Assembly: GCA_013339895.1 (NCBI GenBank)
Contig: JABACO010000003.1
Span: forward strand, 10,253,766 to 10,317,765
DNA from: Ephydatia muelleri
Taxonomy: Eukaryota > Porifera > Demospongiae > Spongillida > Spongillidae
Direction of reading: 5' to 3'
DNA length: 64,000 nucleotides
The notes under the pieces were generated by a model, which was not told the DNA's origin, did no database searches, and worked only from the letters and a program-made list of their open reading frames with translations. Position 1 is the first letter of the stretch. Each line of letters begins with the position of its first letter. A program made the translations under genes and the position numbers. Shown piece after piece: positions 43,528-55,852 of the stretch.

Positions 43528-45287
43528 CCATTTCGGTTTTCAGAATTGGAGGAGTGGGTGTGGATGACCAGGCGCCTAGTAATTCAATCAATGATTTATG
43601 TCACATTTGTTATGTGATTCAGCATGAAAATCACACGAATATTCATACCAGAATCATTCTTTACGATTTCTCAAATGATGCATGTTACAAAATATTTAAT
43701 TTCAAATGCATTTCAAAAATACATTAAACTCAAGACATGAATGCATTACAAAATCAGCATACATGTACCTGGAAATTGAATGAAAGAACGGAAGACTACA
43801 ATCAGCATACCTAGAAATTGAATGAAAGAACATAAGCATCAGTCAAGTTAAATGATTTTAAATAAGATAAGCAGAAAATGATGATAAATGAGATAAAAAT
43901 ATAATGACAGTAAAAATTAAATTTTTTTTTCTAAAGAATAGGGGAACAAAACGTCGTCTGCCAGGAGCAACTATCAAATTGTTGCTGACAAGAACCACAA
44001 TCTCTTGCAAGGTTATCCAAATGTTTTTTATGTTCTGTGTAGCTGCTTTCTCATCATCTGAATTGATGACAGGCGAAACAGCCCCAGTTTCAATTGTCAC
44101 AGCGTTTCTGAATGCCTTAATTGCTTCAGCATGCCAGCATTACTGTATAGCTTTATCGCATACAATCTGGACAGGCGAAATTGTGTGTTAGTGAATAATT
44201 ATGTAAATGTTGTGATATACTTACATAAGCAAGGCGATTTCGCTTCAACGACAGGCGTCGTTTCCATACTTTATTGACAAGATTGAATACCTTATGAACA
44301 AAAGAATAATACAACGCGGAGAAACACTACCATGAGCATGATGGCAAGGAATCAAATAACGGAAACGATGCCTGTGGTTGAAGCGAAATCGCCTTGCCTA
44401 TGTAAGTATATCATATTCAGAAATGGTTATACATGTACATAGGAGGACATATTGCTTATTATTTAAAATTGAATTGTAAACAAATCCATAATCAGTCTAA
44501 TTATATGTCCTGACACTGGCGCCCTTTAACTAAAATCAAGACAAATGTTTAATTTCTACCGCCAATAATAATAATTATTCATTGACGAATTAAACGCAGC
44601 GTGCATTGCGAAATACCTTGCATAATATTGGTAATATTTTAATAATGGCCATAATGTATTAGTTAAGGTCATTTGGAAGTATTGCAGATATGGTGCATAA
44701 ACTATTAAATTGCAAAATCATTAGACCTTCTGCAACTCACGTTTAATAGCTACATGTACATGCAGATGTGGATGCGCATCAATTAGGCATAAATAATTGG
44801 AGGGGGGTTACCGAATCCCAAGTGGGGTCACCGTATCCCAGGATGGAAAGACTCCCCCGGTCACTGTATCCTAAGATCCAGTGACCGGGGGGTCACCGAC
44901 AAGGGGGTCACCCAATCCTCCGACACAGGTGTGTACGCATTAAGGTCCGCCTAGGGCAATTTTCGCTCCCCCCCGGACCCGAGGAATACGTCCGTCCAAT
45001 CCACGGAATAAGATCCGGGGAGGAGGCGGATTCAATTCACTGACGATATTTGTAGATCGAAGGTTTAAAATTTGATAACCGCATGTATAAAATCTTAGAC
45101 ATTTTGCATTTGTGTATTAAGCGATTACGGTCATGCAGCCGTGGCTTTTGACATTTGCGAAATTTAAGAAAGAGTAAGAACTGGTTTCAATTTCTTTTTC
45201 TCCGGCTGTAATTAACTTCGTACGTCATGCGTGACTATATTTAGTGTTCTGGATGATTAATTCAAAATTACGAAGAAAGACAACAAT
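43528..45287. other. Shared non-coding block, unit C
   Basis: Direct match to about 21,424-23,204. Holds the palindromic repeat (44,209-44,414) and GC-rich palindrome (44,812-44,935). No gene recognised. Confidence 0.6.
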
Positions 45288-45296
45288 AAAGACACC
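45288..45296. other. Empty target site of the RecQ/DUF6589 transposon
   Basis: AAAGACACC occurs once here, in sequence that matches both flanks of the 5.2-kb element in unit B. This proves the element boundaries and the 9-bp duplication. Confidence 0.9.
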
Positions 45297-45604
45297 CGTG
45301 TGCAACATACATGAACATGTATAGGAATGGTGTGGTTTGAAGAAAATGCCGGTGACTATAGCGTCTGCCGGGCCCTATGCTACGGCTGCATTGGTACGGT
45401 TCCCCACCCACTCATCACGCCGGCTTGACCCGCTTCCTACGGGCCTGGTATAAGACCACCACCATCTGCCAGGGCTAGCTGCTGTCTCACGGCTTGAAAC
45501 CTTTTCAGTAACCACAAACAATACTAATAATTAGTAACAGCGCGTCAATCATGTATAAAAATGAATTGACGGTTCACTCAACAATCATATCGACGTGTCG
45601 GAGG

Positions 45605-46140
45605 ATGAGCGCTCTCAAGTTGGTACTGCTGTTGGTGGCGTTCGCTGTCATTTCCTCATCAGTTCAAGTTGATAAGTTTATGTATAATGTATATAGGTGA
45701 ATTATGGTAAAAACGCTATGTTCGAGCCTTTTTGCATGGATGCATGATTATACCGCATAACCGCGGGCATATGTATTCTGTTCAGCAGCTCGAAGTTGTC
45801 AGAAAGGATTGGTCTTCGGACCGTGTCTGAGCTGCGGCCGTTAACCTCTAACGTGCGAAGACGTTCTGAACCGGGCCGTGTTCGATGTCTATTGGTTTGC
45901 ATCCCTGGATGTGAATCATGTGATTGTCCCAGAGGCACAGTTCTTGATCAGAACAGGGACGATGAATGAAAGACTGTTCGAAGCCGACTGACTCCATTTG
46001 CCCTATCCAGGGTCAAGTATTCAAGCAGTGTGTTGAATGTCCCGGGGTCCCATTTACGTGTGCTGATCCTGTCCACGGTTGTATAGATCTGCGCACAGGA
46101 TGCGAGTGTCCCCACGGCCAGGTGCTGGAATAGATGTGTC
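45605..46140 (+). pseudogene. Broken TIL-domain gene, copy C'
   Basis: Duplicate of the pseudogene at 28,753. It has an intact signal-peptide frame, the same lost donor and the same early TAG (46,131). A further five-base excess (GAACCGGGCCGTG) occurs in exon 2. It converges on the intact minus-strand copy at 47.5-48.1 kb. Confidence 0.8.
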
Positions 46141-46149
46141 CCATTGAAG

Positions 46150-47495
46150 CTATGTATGCCTTAAGAACTGATGCAGTTATGTAACATGAACGCATAAAAG
46201 AATGTTTTATCGTTGTTTCATCAGAGATCATACATATGATCTCTGGTTTAACATAATTTGGGGGGGTTGTACTACACTAATGACGAGAAATTTCAGACGC
46301 TCATTACCAATTCCTGGCTCGTTATTTCAAACACCCGGCGTTAATCAGTTTCCCGCGCAAGCGTCCATTGAAATGTATATTGATTAAGCTTCCCTTTTCA
46401 TCCCCCCATAAATTAGGGAAAGCGGCGTATATGGTTTCACAAAAGTCCCATGATGGCTAACTTTATAACCTATTACTCTGCCAGGTTTATATCATTTTCA
46501 CCCCCTATAACTAGCTTCCTCATAACTACTCCATAGAGATGTTTTTTATAATGGTTTTTCATCATGCACTATTCTTTTTTGTTGCTCGGAATAGAAGATG
46601 GGAAGGTATTATTTCCCTCATTTCAGGTGACATTAATATCATCTAGGCAACTTTCTATCAGGTTCGCATGCCCATAAACCACTTCCCCTTACTTCCCAGG
46701 ACACTTTTGGTCATTAGCGTACCTACCTCACTTGAACATAATTAAACCGCGTGACAACATTTCTGCAGCTAGCCGTGTTGGCGAGTGAACTCAGCCATGA
46801 TCACAGGCTCAACTCTGGTATATGTTCTCCGACCCTGTTTGGGTAGGAACTAGGAACACATGTTTTAGATCGATAGGTATATATAAGCCTCAGATGAAAA
46901 GTCAGTAGATGATGAAGCTAATGTCTCAGCTTCAAAGAACATTTTCTGCCATTACTTCGGCCTGTCTAGCTTCCTGTGATACTTTAATTACTGTGGATTG
47001 AATTGGTTGAAATACACCTTTTTATGATCAGTTGTGTTACTGCAATTGATTCGACGTGCACTAGGATTTAAACTAGTACTGTGCTGACGTACAGAAAGAA
47101 AAAAAAAAAGAAAGTCACATATCATGCATACAAATACTTACATGTACAGTTTTGATCTTATTGCAGCAGTGCATGACCCGCCCCAGCCGTTGCGGAACAT
47201 CCATATCAAAGCATATGTAGTGTTGTCGAATGTCTCTGATCAGTAAGGGCAAATTCAGCATAATAAATGCACTTTTAATAAGTCTTTATATACTAATTCA
47301 TGCAATCCAGCTGATCCAACGAGCGTGCGCATGACTACACTCCAGATCACATGCATACAACCTATCAAAGGAATTTTTTTAATTAATTTATTCATACATA
47401 TATCGCAGCAGCTTCCATGCACAAATATAACTCTCAATTATGATAAAACCAATAACAAAAAATCGTTCTTTTATGCGTTCATGTTATATAACTGC
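46150..47495. other. Spacer between converging TIL copies, unit C
   Basis: Same as 29,300-30,630; no gene recognised. Confidence 0.5.
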
Positions 47496-47503
47496 ATCAG
47501 TTC

Positions 47504-48065
47504 TTAAGGCATACATAGGTTCAATGGGACACATCTCTTTGCGTCCTCATCCAGCACCTGGCCGTGGGGACACTCGCATCCTGGTGTGCAGATCTCAATA
47601 CAACCGTGGACAGGGTCAGCACACGTGAATGGGTCATCGGGACACTCCACACACTGCTTGAATACTTGACCCTGGATGGGGCAAATGGGGTCAGTGGGAA
47701 TAGAACAGTCTTGCACACATCGTCCCGTGCTCTGGTCAAGAACTGTGCCTCTGGGACAATCGAATCCAGGTACGCAAACCGATAGACATTGAACACCGTT
47801 CAGAACGTCTTCGCACGTTAGAGGTTTACGACCGCAGCTCAGACACGGCCGAAATACCAATCCTTTCCGACAACTTCGAGCTGTTGAATAGAATACGTAT
47901 ACCCGCTGTTATATGTATCATCATGCATCCATGCAAAAAGACTCGAACCTAGTGGCTTTACCATGCATCATGCACCTATACATACATCATAAACTTACCA
48001 GCTTGAACTGATGAGGAAATGACAGCAAACGCCACCAACAGTAGTACCAACTTGAGAGCGCTCAT
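47504..48065 (-). CDS. Secreted double TIL-domain protein, copy 4
   Basis: Exons 48,065-47,999 and 47,880-47,504, 147 residues. It is unusual in having Phe in place of a conserved Cys in the first TIL domain (VPGFDCPRG, where the other copies have VPGCDCPRG). That leaves nine cysteines there and an unpaired partner, so this domain may misfold or have changed specificity. Otherwise identical in plan: signal peptide, two TIL domains, canonical intron, TATA-like promoter motif upstream. Confidence 0.85.
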
Positions 48066-48098
48066 CCTCCAACACGTCGATATGATTTTTGAGTGAAC

Positions 48099-48127
48099 CG
48101 TCAATTCATTTATATACATGATTGACG
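48099..48127 (-). promoter_or_regulatory. Putative TIL promoter element, copy 4
   Basis: Inverted CGTCAAT/ATTGACG 7-mers around TATATAAAT (48,116-48,108), as in copy 3. Role inferred from position. Confidence 0.45.
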
Positions 48128-48349
48128 CGCTGTTACCTAATCACTAAGATTGATGATTTGTGGTTACAGTGAAAAGGTTTCTAGCTGTGAGACAGCAGCC
48201 CTGGTGGATGTTGGTGGTCTTATACCAGGCCCGTAGGATGCAGGTCAGGCGTGCATGGGTGGGAACCCGTACCAATGAAGCCAACGCATTTCCTGCAATG
48301 TGACCCTGGGGTTCGCGTGACCAAACTTTGCACGACATGCGGTTTTGCG

Positions 48350-48651
48350 ATTGAACAATATCACAGCAAAAATAAACCTCTAATTATTTTATGATCCATT
48401 TAGTGAATTTGGTTAGAAAATCACACATCGATCATCAGATGATCTGATGGTAATTCGAAATGAAGAACCAATGACAAATCATAATACGATTTAACAGATG
48501 ATTTTTACAAAGAAATCACTTCAAATTTATAATTTTACATTAATCATTCATATAAACACACACACACACGCACGCACACACACACGCACGCACGCACGCA
48601 TACACAAACACACACACACATACACACACATACACACACATACACACACAC

Positions 48652-48736
<85 letters not shown>

Positions 48737-49405
48737 AGTCAAGGGGAAGAAGACGATTGAGCCAGGAGGGTTTGGGCATTTTGATGCATCCGACCGTGAT
48801 AAGGCGACAATACATTTCATTTCGGTTTTCAGAATTGGTGGAGTGGGTGTGGATGACAGGCGCCTAGTAATTCAATCAATGATTTATGTCACATTTGTTA
48901 TGTGATTCTGCATGAAAATAACACGATTAATCATACCAGAATCATTCTTTACGATTTCTCAAATGATGTTACAAAATATTTAATTTCACATGCATTTTTG
49001 AAAAACATTAAACTCTCAAGACATGAAAGCACTACAAAATCAGCATACCTAGAAATTGAATGAAAGAACATAAGGATAAGTCAAGTTAAATGATTTTAAA
49101 TACGATGAGCAGAAAATGATGATAAATGAGATAAAAATATAATGACAGTTAATGCTTTTTTTAGAATACGAGAACAAAACGTCATCTGCCTAGAACAAAT
49201 TTCAAATTGTTGCTGACAAGAACTACGAGCTCTTGCAAGGTTATCCAAATGCTTTTTATGTTCCGTGCAGCTGCTTTCTCATCATCTGAATTGATGACAA
49301 GCGAAACAGCCCCCAGCTTCAATTGTCACAGTGTTTCTGAATGCCTTAATTGCTTCAGCATGCCAGCATTAAGCTAATTCCCCTGTACAGCACATAAGTA
49401 TTCAA
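48350..49405. other. Shared non-coding block, unit C second copy
   Basis: Matches 31,440-32,387; the match ends at about 49,329, where unit B has its deletion junction. No gene recognised. Confidence 0.6.
48553..48732. repeat. Long CA microsatellite
   Basis: About 180 bp; the last 70 bp are pure (CA)n. The longest of the orthologous tracts in the window. Confidence 0.95.
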
Positions 49406-49652
49406 ATGTTGTGATATGCAAGGCGATTTCGCTTGAACGACGGCGTCGTTTCCGTTATTTTATTCTTCGCCGTCATGCTCATGGTAGTGCTTTATTGACA
49501 AGATTGAAATATCTTCTAAGCTGACATGAACAAAAGAATAATGCAACTCGAAGTAACACCACCATGAGCATGATGGCGAAGAATAGAATAACGGAAACGA
49601 CGTCTGTCGTTAAAGCGAATCGCCTTGCTTATGTAAGTATAACACAACATTT
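49406..49652. repeat. Palindromic repeat, copy C
   Basis: Same family as 9,071-9,329, with arms around CATCATGCTCATGGTGGTG and ACGACGTCTGTCGT-like words. Confidence 0.6.
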
Positions 49653-49660
49653 AAATAATT

Positions 49661-50454
49661 GGGACAGTTTCCGCGAAAATGTCCTATGTTTTATAACATT
49701 ATAGTTATAAAAATGCTCTGCGCGTGAATCGTCGTAGCGTCCGAACGGTTAATGCTGTCGACTTCCTATCTTCACCACATGATGCCACACCATCTCTCCA
49801 TGGATTAATCGAATATTGACTCTTAGCTCCACTCCCTGGGGAAATTACAAGAGGTCTATACCTCCAGGGGTTCGAAACACAAGTATTTCCCTGCAGGAGT
49901 GTCGGCATTGCCTCAAATTCGGTTTCCAGTTAGAGAAGCTCTTGAGGTACTTAAATATCCTTTTCGTTAATTTTTACTTCAACAGGTGATATGATATTTT
50001 CTTTCTAAGTTAAAGCACATTTCCAGCTAGTTTCGCGGGTTGGGTCTAATATTGTACAGTGTATATGATAGACCCACCCGCGAAACTAGCGGGAAATGTG
50101 CTTTAACTTAGAAAGCAAATATCTTATCACCTGTTGAAGTAAAAATTAACGAAAAGGATATTTAAGTACCTCAAGAGCTTCTCTAACTGGAAACCGAATT
50201 TGAGGCAATGCCGACACTCCTGCAGAGAAATACTCGTGTTTCGAACCCCTGGAGGTAAGGCCACTTGTATTTTCCCCAGGGAGTGGAGCTAAGAGACAAT
50301 ATTCGATTTATCCATAGAGAGATGGTGTGGCATCATGTGGTGAAAATAGGAAGTCGACAGCATTAACCGTTCGGACGCTACGACGATTCACGCGCAGAGC
50401 ATTTTTATAGTTATAATGTTATAAAACATAGGACATATTCGCGGAAACTGTCAC
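49661..50454. mobile_element. 794-bp foldback element
   Basis: Two arms of about 385 bp are near-perfect reverse complements around a spacer of about 28 bp (50,047-50,075). Ends are G(G/T)GACAGTTTCCGCG. AATT is present on both sides (49,657-49,660 and 50,455-50,458) and once at the empty site 9,339-9,342, so a 4-bp duplication was made. No transposase is encoded. Each arm carries a tRNA-like pair: TCCGAACGGTTAATGC (A-box/D-arm-like) and GGGGTTCGAAACAC (B-box-like), about 140 bp apart. Confidence 0.85.
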
Positions 50455-50458
50455 AATT

Positions 50459-51590
50459 ATAGTAAAATTGAGGTGTCTCTGAACTGGTTGAAGTACGCTG
50501 GATTTGACTCTCCAAGGTGGCTCTTTTAATGATTTGTCCAATTGCTCTTTGACCGCTTTTGAAGTTGCAACATCATTCAAGTTGATTGTTTTTCAACATG
50601 GCAATATAGTATTATTCTTTTAAGCATAAATCATACATCCTTTTACTTTTCGCTTTCATCTTGTGAGCAGCAGAATCAACAAAATTACTTACTTTGGTAA
50701 AAGTAATAATCATTTTGTTGTTCATTCACCTATGATCAGTGGGTGTGGTCTGTGCCCTTGGCAAAGATAGGTTAAATCTCTTTAGCGCTCGTCTTTTGTA
50801 ATGCCTGTAAGGGTGGTTTGCATTGGGAGGTTAAGCAAGCTGAACGACAATATTCAACTACGAAACTCACACAGCACTAGCTCCTCTAGTGTTCACTCCA
50901 TCACATGAGTCATGATTTTACTCTAATCACCCATCACTACTTTAGATTTAACAGTTTTTGGACTCCGAAACTCACAGAACCATTTCAGAGCACTCCTCTT
51001 TCTCATATGGACATGGTTCCGTCACGTGAGTCATGTGTATTGAGCAAAATTCAAATTCTTACTTTGACTTTCGTTCATAACTTTGGATGTGAAGGTCATT
51101 AGACTCTGAAACACACATAGCCATTTGAGGTCCCTCTTCTAATTGGGTGTGTGTGTTCATAATGGGTGGTTCTGTCAGGTGAGACATGTGTATTGAGTCA
51201 ACTTAAATTTATACTTTGAATTTTGTTCCTAACTTTGGATTTGTAGGTGATTAGACATTGAGGTTCCTCTTATTGGGAGGGTGTGTTCATATGCATGGGC
51301 ATGGTTCCATTACATGTATCATGTGTTGGGCAAGCAACAAAAAGTGCCCTGTGGGTGTGGTCTACTTTACAAGTGTGTGAACTTGAACTGACAAACAGTG
51401 CCCTGTAGGTGTGGTCTGCTTTCCTAGAGTGTGAAGGGTTAAGAGATTTGAGCAGAGCAGGTAGTCTACTTGTACAAGTATAGTTGGGTGTATACGTATC
51501 TAGACTTTGTGATCATGTTTGTCATATGTGAACATATCACTCCTGCTGACATTGAAGTGTGGCTTGCTCTTTTTAAAAACGTAACTGTAG
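50459..51590. other. Shared non-coding block up to the gypsy insertion
   Basis: Matches 9,343-10,453 in unit A; no gene recognised. Confidence 0.6.
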
Positions 51591-51595
51591 TGTAT

Positions 51596-51718
51596 CAACA
51601 CTAACCTAACGACCACACTACCACGCACGCACCTTAGAGGAAAAGGATCATCGACTGCACTGCGCATGCGTGATACAAAATACATACTACAATATATACA
51701 TAAATGCAATACATCACA
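51596..51718 (-). repeat. Ty3/gypsy LTR (3')
   Basis: 123 bp with TG...CA ends. Differs from the 5' LTR mainly by about ten missing bases around the ACCTATTACTACATAAACGC region. The integrase frame runs into its edge. Confidence 0.85.
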
Positions 51719-54700
51719 TTTCTCCCTCCTCAAAGTTCACACACAGTTCTGTTCCATAACATATTGGTGGATGACGAATGCGTGTGGATCTCCTTAAAGG
51801 CTGTTCAGTCAAAGTGGTAGCATCTGGTACCTCTATTTCCTCAGAATGCTCAGTAGGTGCCTCAGGTGCTCTCACTCTAGAGTCATGATGAAGTTCTGGA
51901 TCCAGGTCACCAGCATTTTCAATGGCTTCGGCTGGCAGATTTACAGGCTCTAGGTTAGTTTGATCTTGACTTCTTACAGCAATCTCTAAATGGGGAATAC
52001 TGGCAGGTACTTGGAAACTTTGATCCCTTGAGTATCGAGCTTTCACATGATCGACATGACGCTTGATCACTACACCATTGGCTAAACTGATTTTGTATGA
52101 TAATGGCCCTGTTGTTGCTAAAATACTGCCTGGAATCCAATGGTTGATATTGTTAAAGCTACGAACATAAACTTCTTCTCCAACTTTGAATGAGCGTGCT
52201 TGCTTGCTGTTGTCATGTGTGCGTTTCTGCTGAAGCTGATTTGACAACACCTTTTGAGCTAGATCTGGGTTCATCAGGTCGAGACGTGAACGAGGACGAC
52301 GCCCCAACAACATTTCACTGGGAGATAACCCTGTGGTAGAGTGAGGAGTTAATCTGTATTTTGATAGGAATCTTGCCAGTCGGGTTTCAATAGTCCCATC
52401 TTTAATACAGTGTAATCCATCCTTCAAAGTCTGTACAGCTCTTTCCGCTAATCCGTTAGTGCTCGGATGATAGGGTGCTGATCTGATATGAACAATGCCA
52501 TTATAGTCCATGAATGTTTTGAATTCAGAACTAATAAATGCTGGTCCATTGTCAGTTACAAGCTTATGGGGTAGTCCATGAATGGCAAATATGGATCGCA
52601 ACTTCTCGATTGTTGCAGAGGACGATATGGACTTCATCACATGAACATCTAGCCATTTTGAACAAGCGTCTACCAACAGCAAAAACATGTGCCCTTGAAA
52701 TAGCCCAGCAAAATCAGCATGTAACCGGGACCAAGGTTGTTTTGGCCATTCCCAAGGATGTAGGAGCAGTTGGTGGGAAATGGCGTATCACCTGACAAGT
52801 ATTACAGCTCTTAACCAATTTCTCTATATCACTATCCATCCCAGGCCACCACACATAACCCCGAGCCAGGCCTTTCATTTTCACAATTCCTTGATGTGTT
52901 TCATGTAATTCATCCAACACACAACTTCTCATCCTGGGCGGGACAACAATCCGAGAGCCCCACAGCAACACACCATCCTGAACACTAAGTTCATACTTCC
53001 TAGACTCGTACGGGAAGAAAGGTTCCCCAAGTTTCTTTTCTGTCCATCCTTTAAGGACAAACTGACAGACCCGTGACAAAACTGGATCTCTTTGAGTGTG
53101 TTTCTTAACAAGCTCAGATGACATTGGTGTTGAGGACATGAAATCTATAAGTCCAATGATACTTCCTGGGATACAGTCAGTGTCAGATGATGGTATAGGC
53201 AACCTGCTAAGAGCATCTGCATGACAAACCTCTGACCCTGGCTTGTAACGTATGCTGTATTGATATGCACTTAATGTAACTGCCCACCGAAGGACTCTTG
53301 CTGATGCCATTGTTGGTATGCCTTTATGTTCACTAAACAAATACATAAGAGGTTTGTGGTCAGAATATATGGTAAAGGGACGACCATAAAGGTAAGAGTT
53401 AAATTTTGTGACACCAAACACAATGGCAAGAGCCTCTTTGTCTAGTTGGGAGTAACCTTTCTCTGCTTGGGATAAGGATCTAGAAGCATAGCCCACTGGC
53501 CTCTCAGAGCCATCATCCATAATGTGGGCTAAAACAGCACCAACTCCAAATGGTGAAGCATCACAGGTCAATACAAGCTGTCTTTTTGGGTCATAGTGCA
53601 CTAACAGCGTTGATGACTGTAATAACTCTTTAGCACACTTGAAAGCTTCTTGCTGATCCCTACCCCAATTCCACTTTGTGTCTTTTTGAAGCAGGCGATA
53701 GAGTGGGGCAAGCACAGTTGCTAAGTTAGGGATAAATTTCCCATAATAGTTTAACAACCCCATGAATGCCTTTAATTCTGTAATGGTCGATGGTGTAGGT
53801 GCTTGTTTTATACATGTTACTTTTTCGTCTGTGGGATGTAACCCATCCTTATCTATTTGATGACCCAAGTACTCAATAGATGGAGCCATAAACACACACT
53901 TCTCTTTGTTTAATTTGAGACCCACAGACTCCAGCTTTTGAAACACCAATTGCAAATTTTGTAGGTGTTCATCATCTGTCTTGCCCGTGACTACAATGTC
54001 ATCAAAATAAGCACATGTGTACGGTATACCCTGTAACAAGGTTTCAATTGCTCTTTGAAAAATAGCAAGGGCTGATGCAATTCCAAATGGTAGGCGATTA
54101 TAATGAAACAACCCCTTATGCGTGTTAATAGTGGTGTATTGCTTAGAGTTTTTTTTCCAGTTCTAACTGCAAATAAGCATTCTTTAAGTCCAGCTTAGAG
54201 AACTTAACACCACCTGATAATGATGCAAATAATTCCTCAATCCGTGGAATAGGGTACGATTCCAAAGTGATCACTCTGTTAGCAGTCAATTTGTAATCCC
54301 CGCAAATCCACACCGAACCATCCTGTTTGACCACGGGGACAATGGGTGCAGCCCACTCAGATGAATGCACTGGACTTATTATACCCACTGCCTGTAGGCA
54401 TCCCAATTCCTTCTCTATCCTTTCTTTCAATGCAAAAGGTACAGTTCGAGCCTTATAAAACTTGGGTTGTTTCTCACCTATGGGGTTGAGTAACAGTTTT
54501 GCAACAACCCCCTTAAACAATCCCAACTTTTCCTCGAAGAGGGTTGCATGAACATTTAACAATTGTTGTATGTTAGAAACACTTGCTGTCACTGCATGAA
54601 TGAAACTCACATCGAATTTAATGGCCTTAAGCCAATCTCGACCCAACAAGCATGGACCATCCTGCTTCACTACAACCAATTTTAGTTTCGCCTGCTGATC

Positions 54701-55250
54701 TCTGTATACCACATCCACAACAGCAATCCCCAGCACTTCTAGAGACTCCCCTCTATATGTACGCAGCCTAGTTGAGGTGCTTCTAAGCTTGGGTCTTGTT
54801 TCTCTAGGCCACAATTTATCCAGTGTTTTTTTACTAATGAGGGTCATTGATGCTCCCGTATCCAGTTCCAAGTGTACACAAACACCATTGATATACACAG
54901 GCACTATAAATGGGTCACATTTCTCATTCCCTAAAGCATACACCATATGAGTGTCCCCAATTTCAGTTTCTTCATCATCACAAACTACTTTGAGGTCCCT
55001 CTTCGCCTGCTCAACCTCCCTTCTACCCTTCTTTGGGTGCTTATTGCTCCGACAAACGCGGGCAATATGGCCTATTTTTCCACACTTATTACATTCAACT
55101 GTCCTGGCCCAACAAGTAGTAGCCATGTGATTACCTCCACATCTAATACACTCCCCAGTCTTATCAGTGCCAGGCTTGCCTTGCAATCTATGTACTGGTT
55201 GGGGAACTGGTTGTGAAATACTCTGAGTCTCTGTATCCAAAAACTGCGTA
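51714..55250 (-). pseudogene. Ty3/gypsy gag-end and pol, frameshifted
   Basis: Reading from 55,250: two zinc knuckles (CIRCGGNHMATTC and CNKCGKIGHIARVC), aspartic protease (LELDTGASMTL), and RT start. An eight-A run at about 54,146-54,153 shifts the frame, and RT continues from 54,111 with RLPFG and a YFDD box (Phe in place of the usual Val). RNase H (TCDASPFGVGAVL, YSDHKPL) and the integrase zinc motif (HETHQ...CNTC) follow. A second shift lies near 52,760. The rest runs from 52,688 with the integrase catalytic Asp residues (LLVDACSKW, VTDNGPAF) and Glu (NGLAERAVQT), ending in RSTRIRHPP near 51,760. All enzymatic domains are present in standard Ty3/gypsy order, so the loss of function is recent. 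Confidence 0.9.
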
Positions 55251-55852
55251 CTAGTACATGGCCAGAAATAGCGGACATGAATAATTGAAACCCGCGACGC
55301 GCGTCATGAAAAATTGAAGTATGGAACGTCTATGGAGATTTGCATTCAAACATGTACAATTCTTTGCTGGTGACCGGTACCTATGTTTCCAGGCAAAATT
55401 GTGATAAAGGTACTCTGAATGAAACTTCTTGTATTATTTTGTTCTGCCAAAATGTGCTCACAGCTAATTCAAAACTGGGTTTTATGAAAATACATACATT
55501 GAATGGAAGATGGTGCATTTATCAAGCGTTTCTCCCCTATAGCACGCCGTGTAGACCCGCTACTCAACTTTCCAAGGCAGATCCTAAAGGCCAAATCATC
55601 TGGCCATATACTTATACTATGGTGTTAATTTTGCCACATACACAGATGATTCAAAATGCACTTTTCTAGGTTGTGCAGCATGACATTATTAAACGTTATG
55701 GTTAATTATTGTACAGTACACTGGTCGTTACATGCTATACATACATGTACATCCGTAACTTCTAAAATCGCTGTACCTCGCGAGTACATGGTATTCAGCG
55801 TATCCTCGCGTTCATTCTAGCTTTTGCTTTGTGAAGACAACCATATATCTAT

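Noticed and set aside
48540..48905. Cys/Val-rich and His/Thr-rich frames in CA tracts
   Set aside because: Translations of a dinucleotide microsatellite; no coding value.
49705..49908. A tRNA gene within the foldback arm
   Set aside because: A- and B-box-like words occur, but about 140 bp apart and with no acceptor stem or anticodon arm that I can pair. Kept only as a promoter-like observation.
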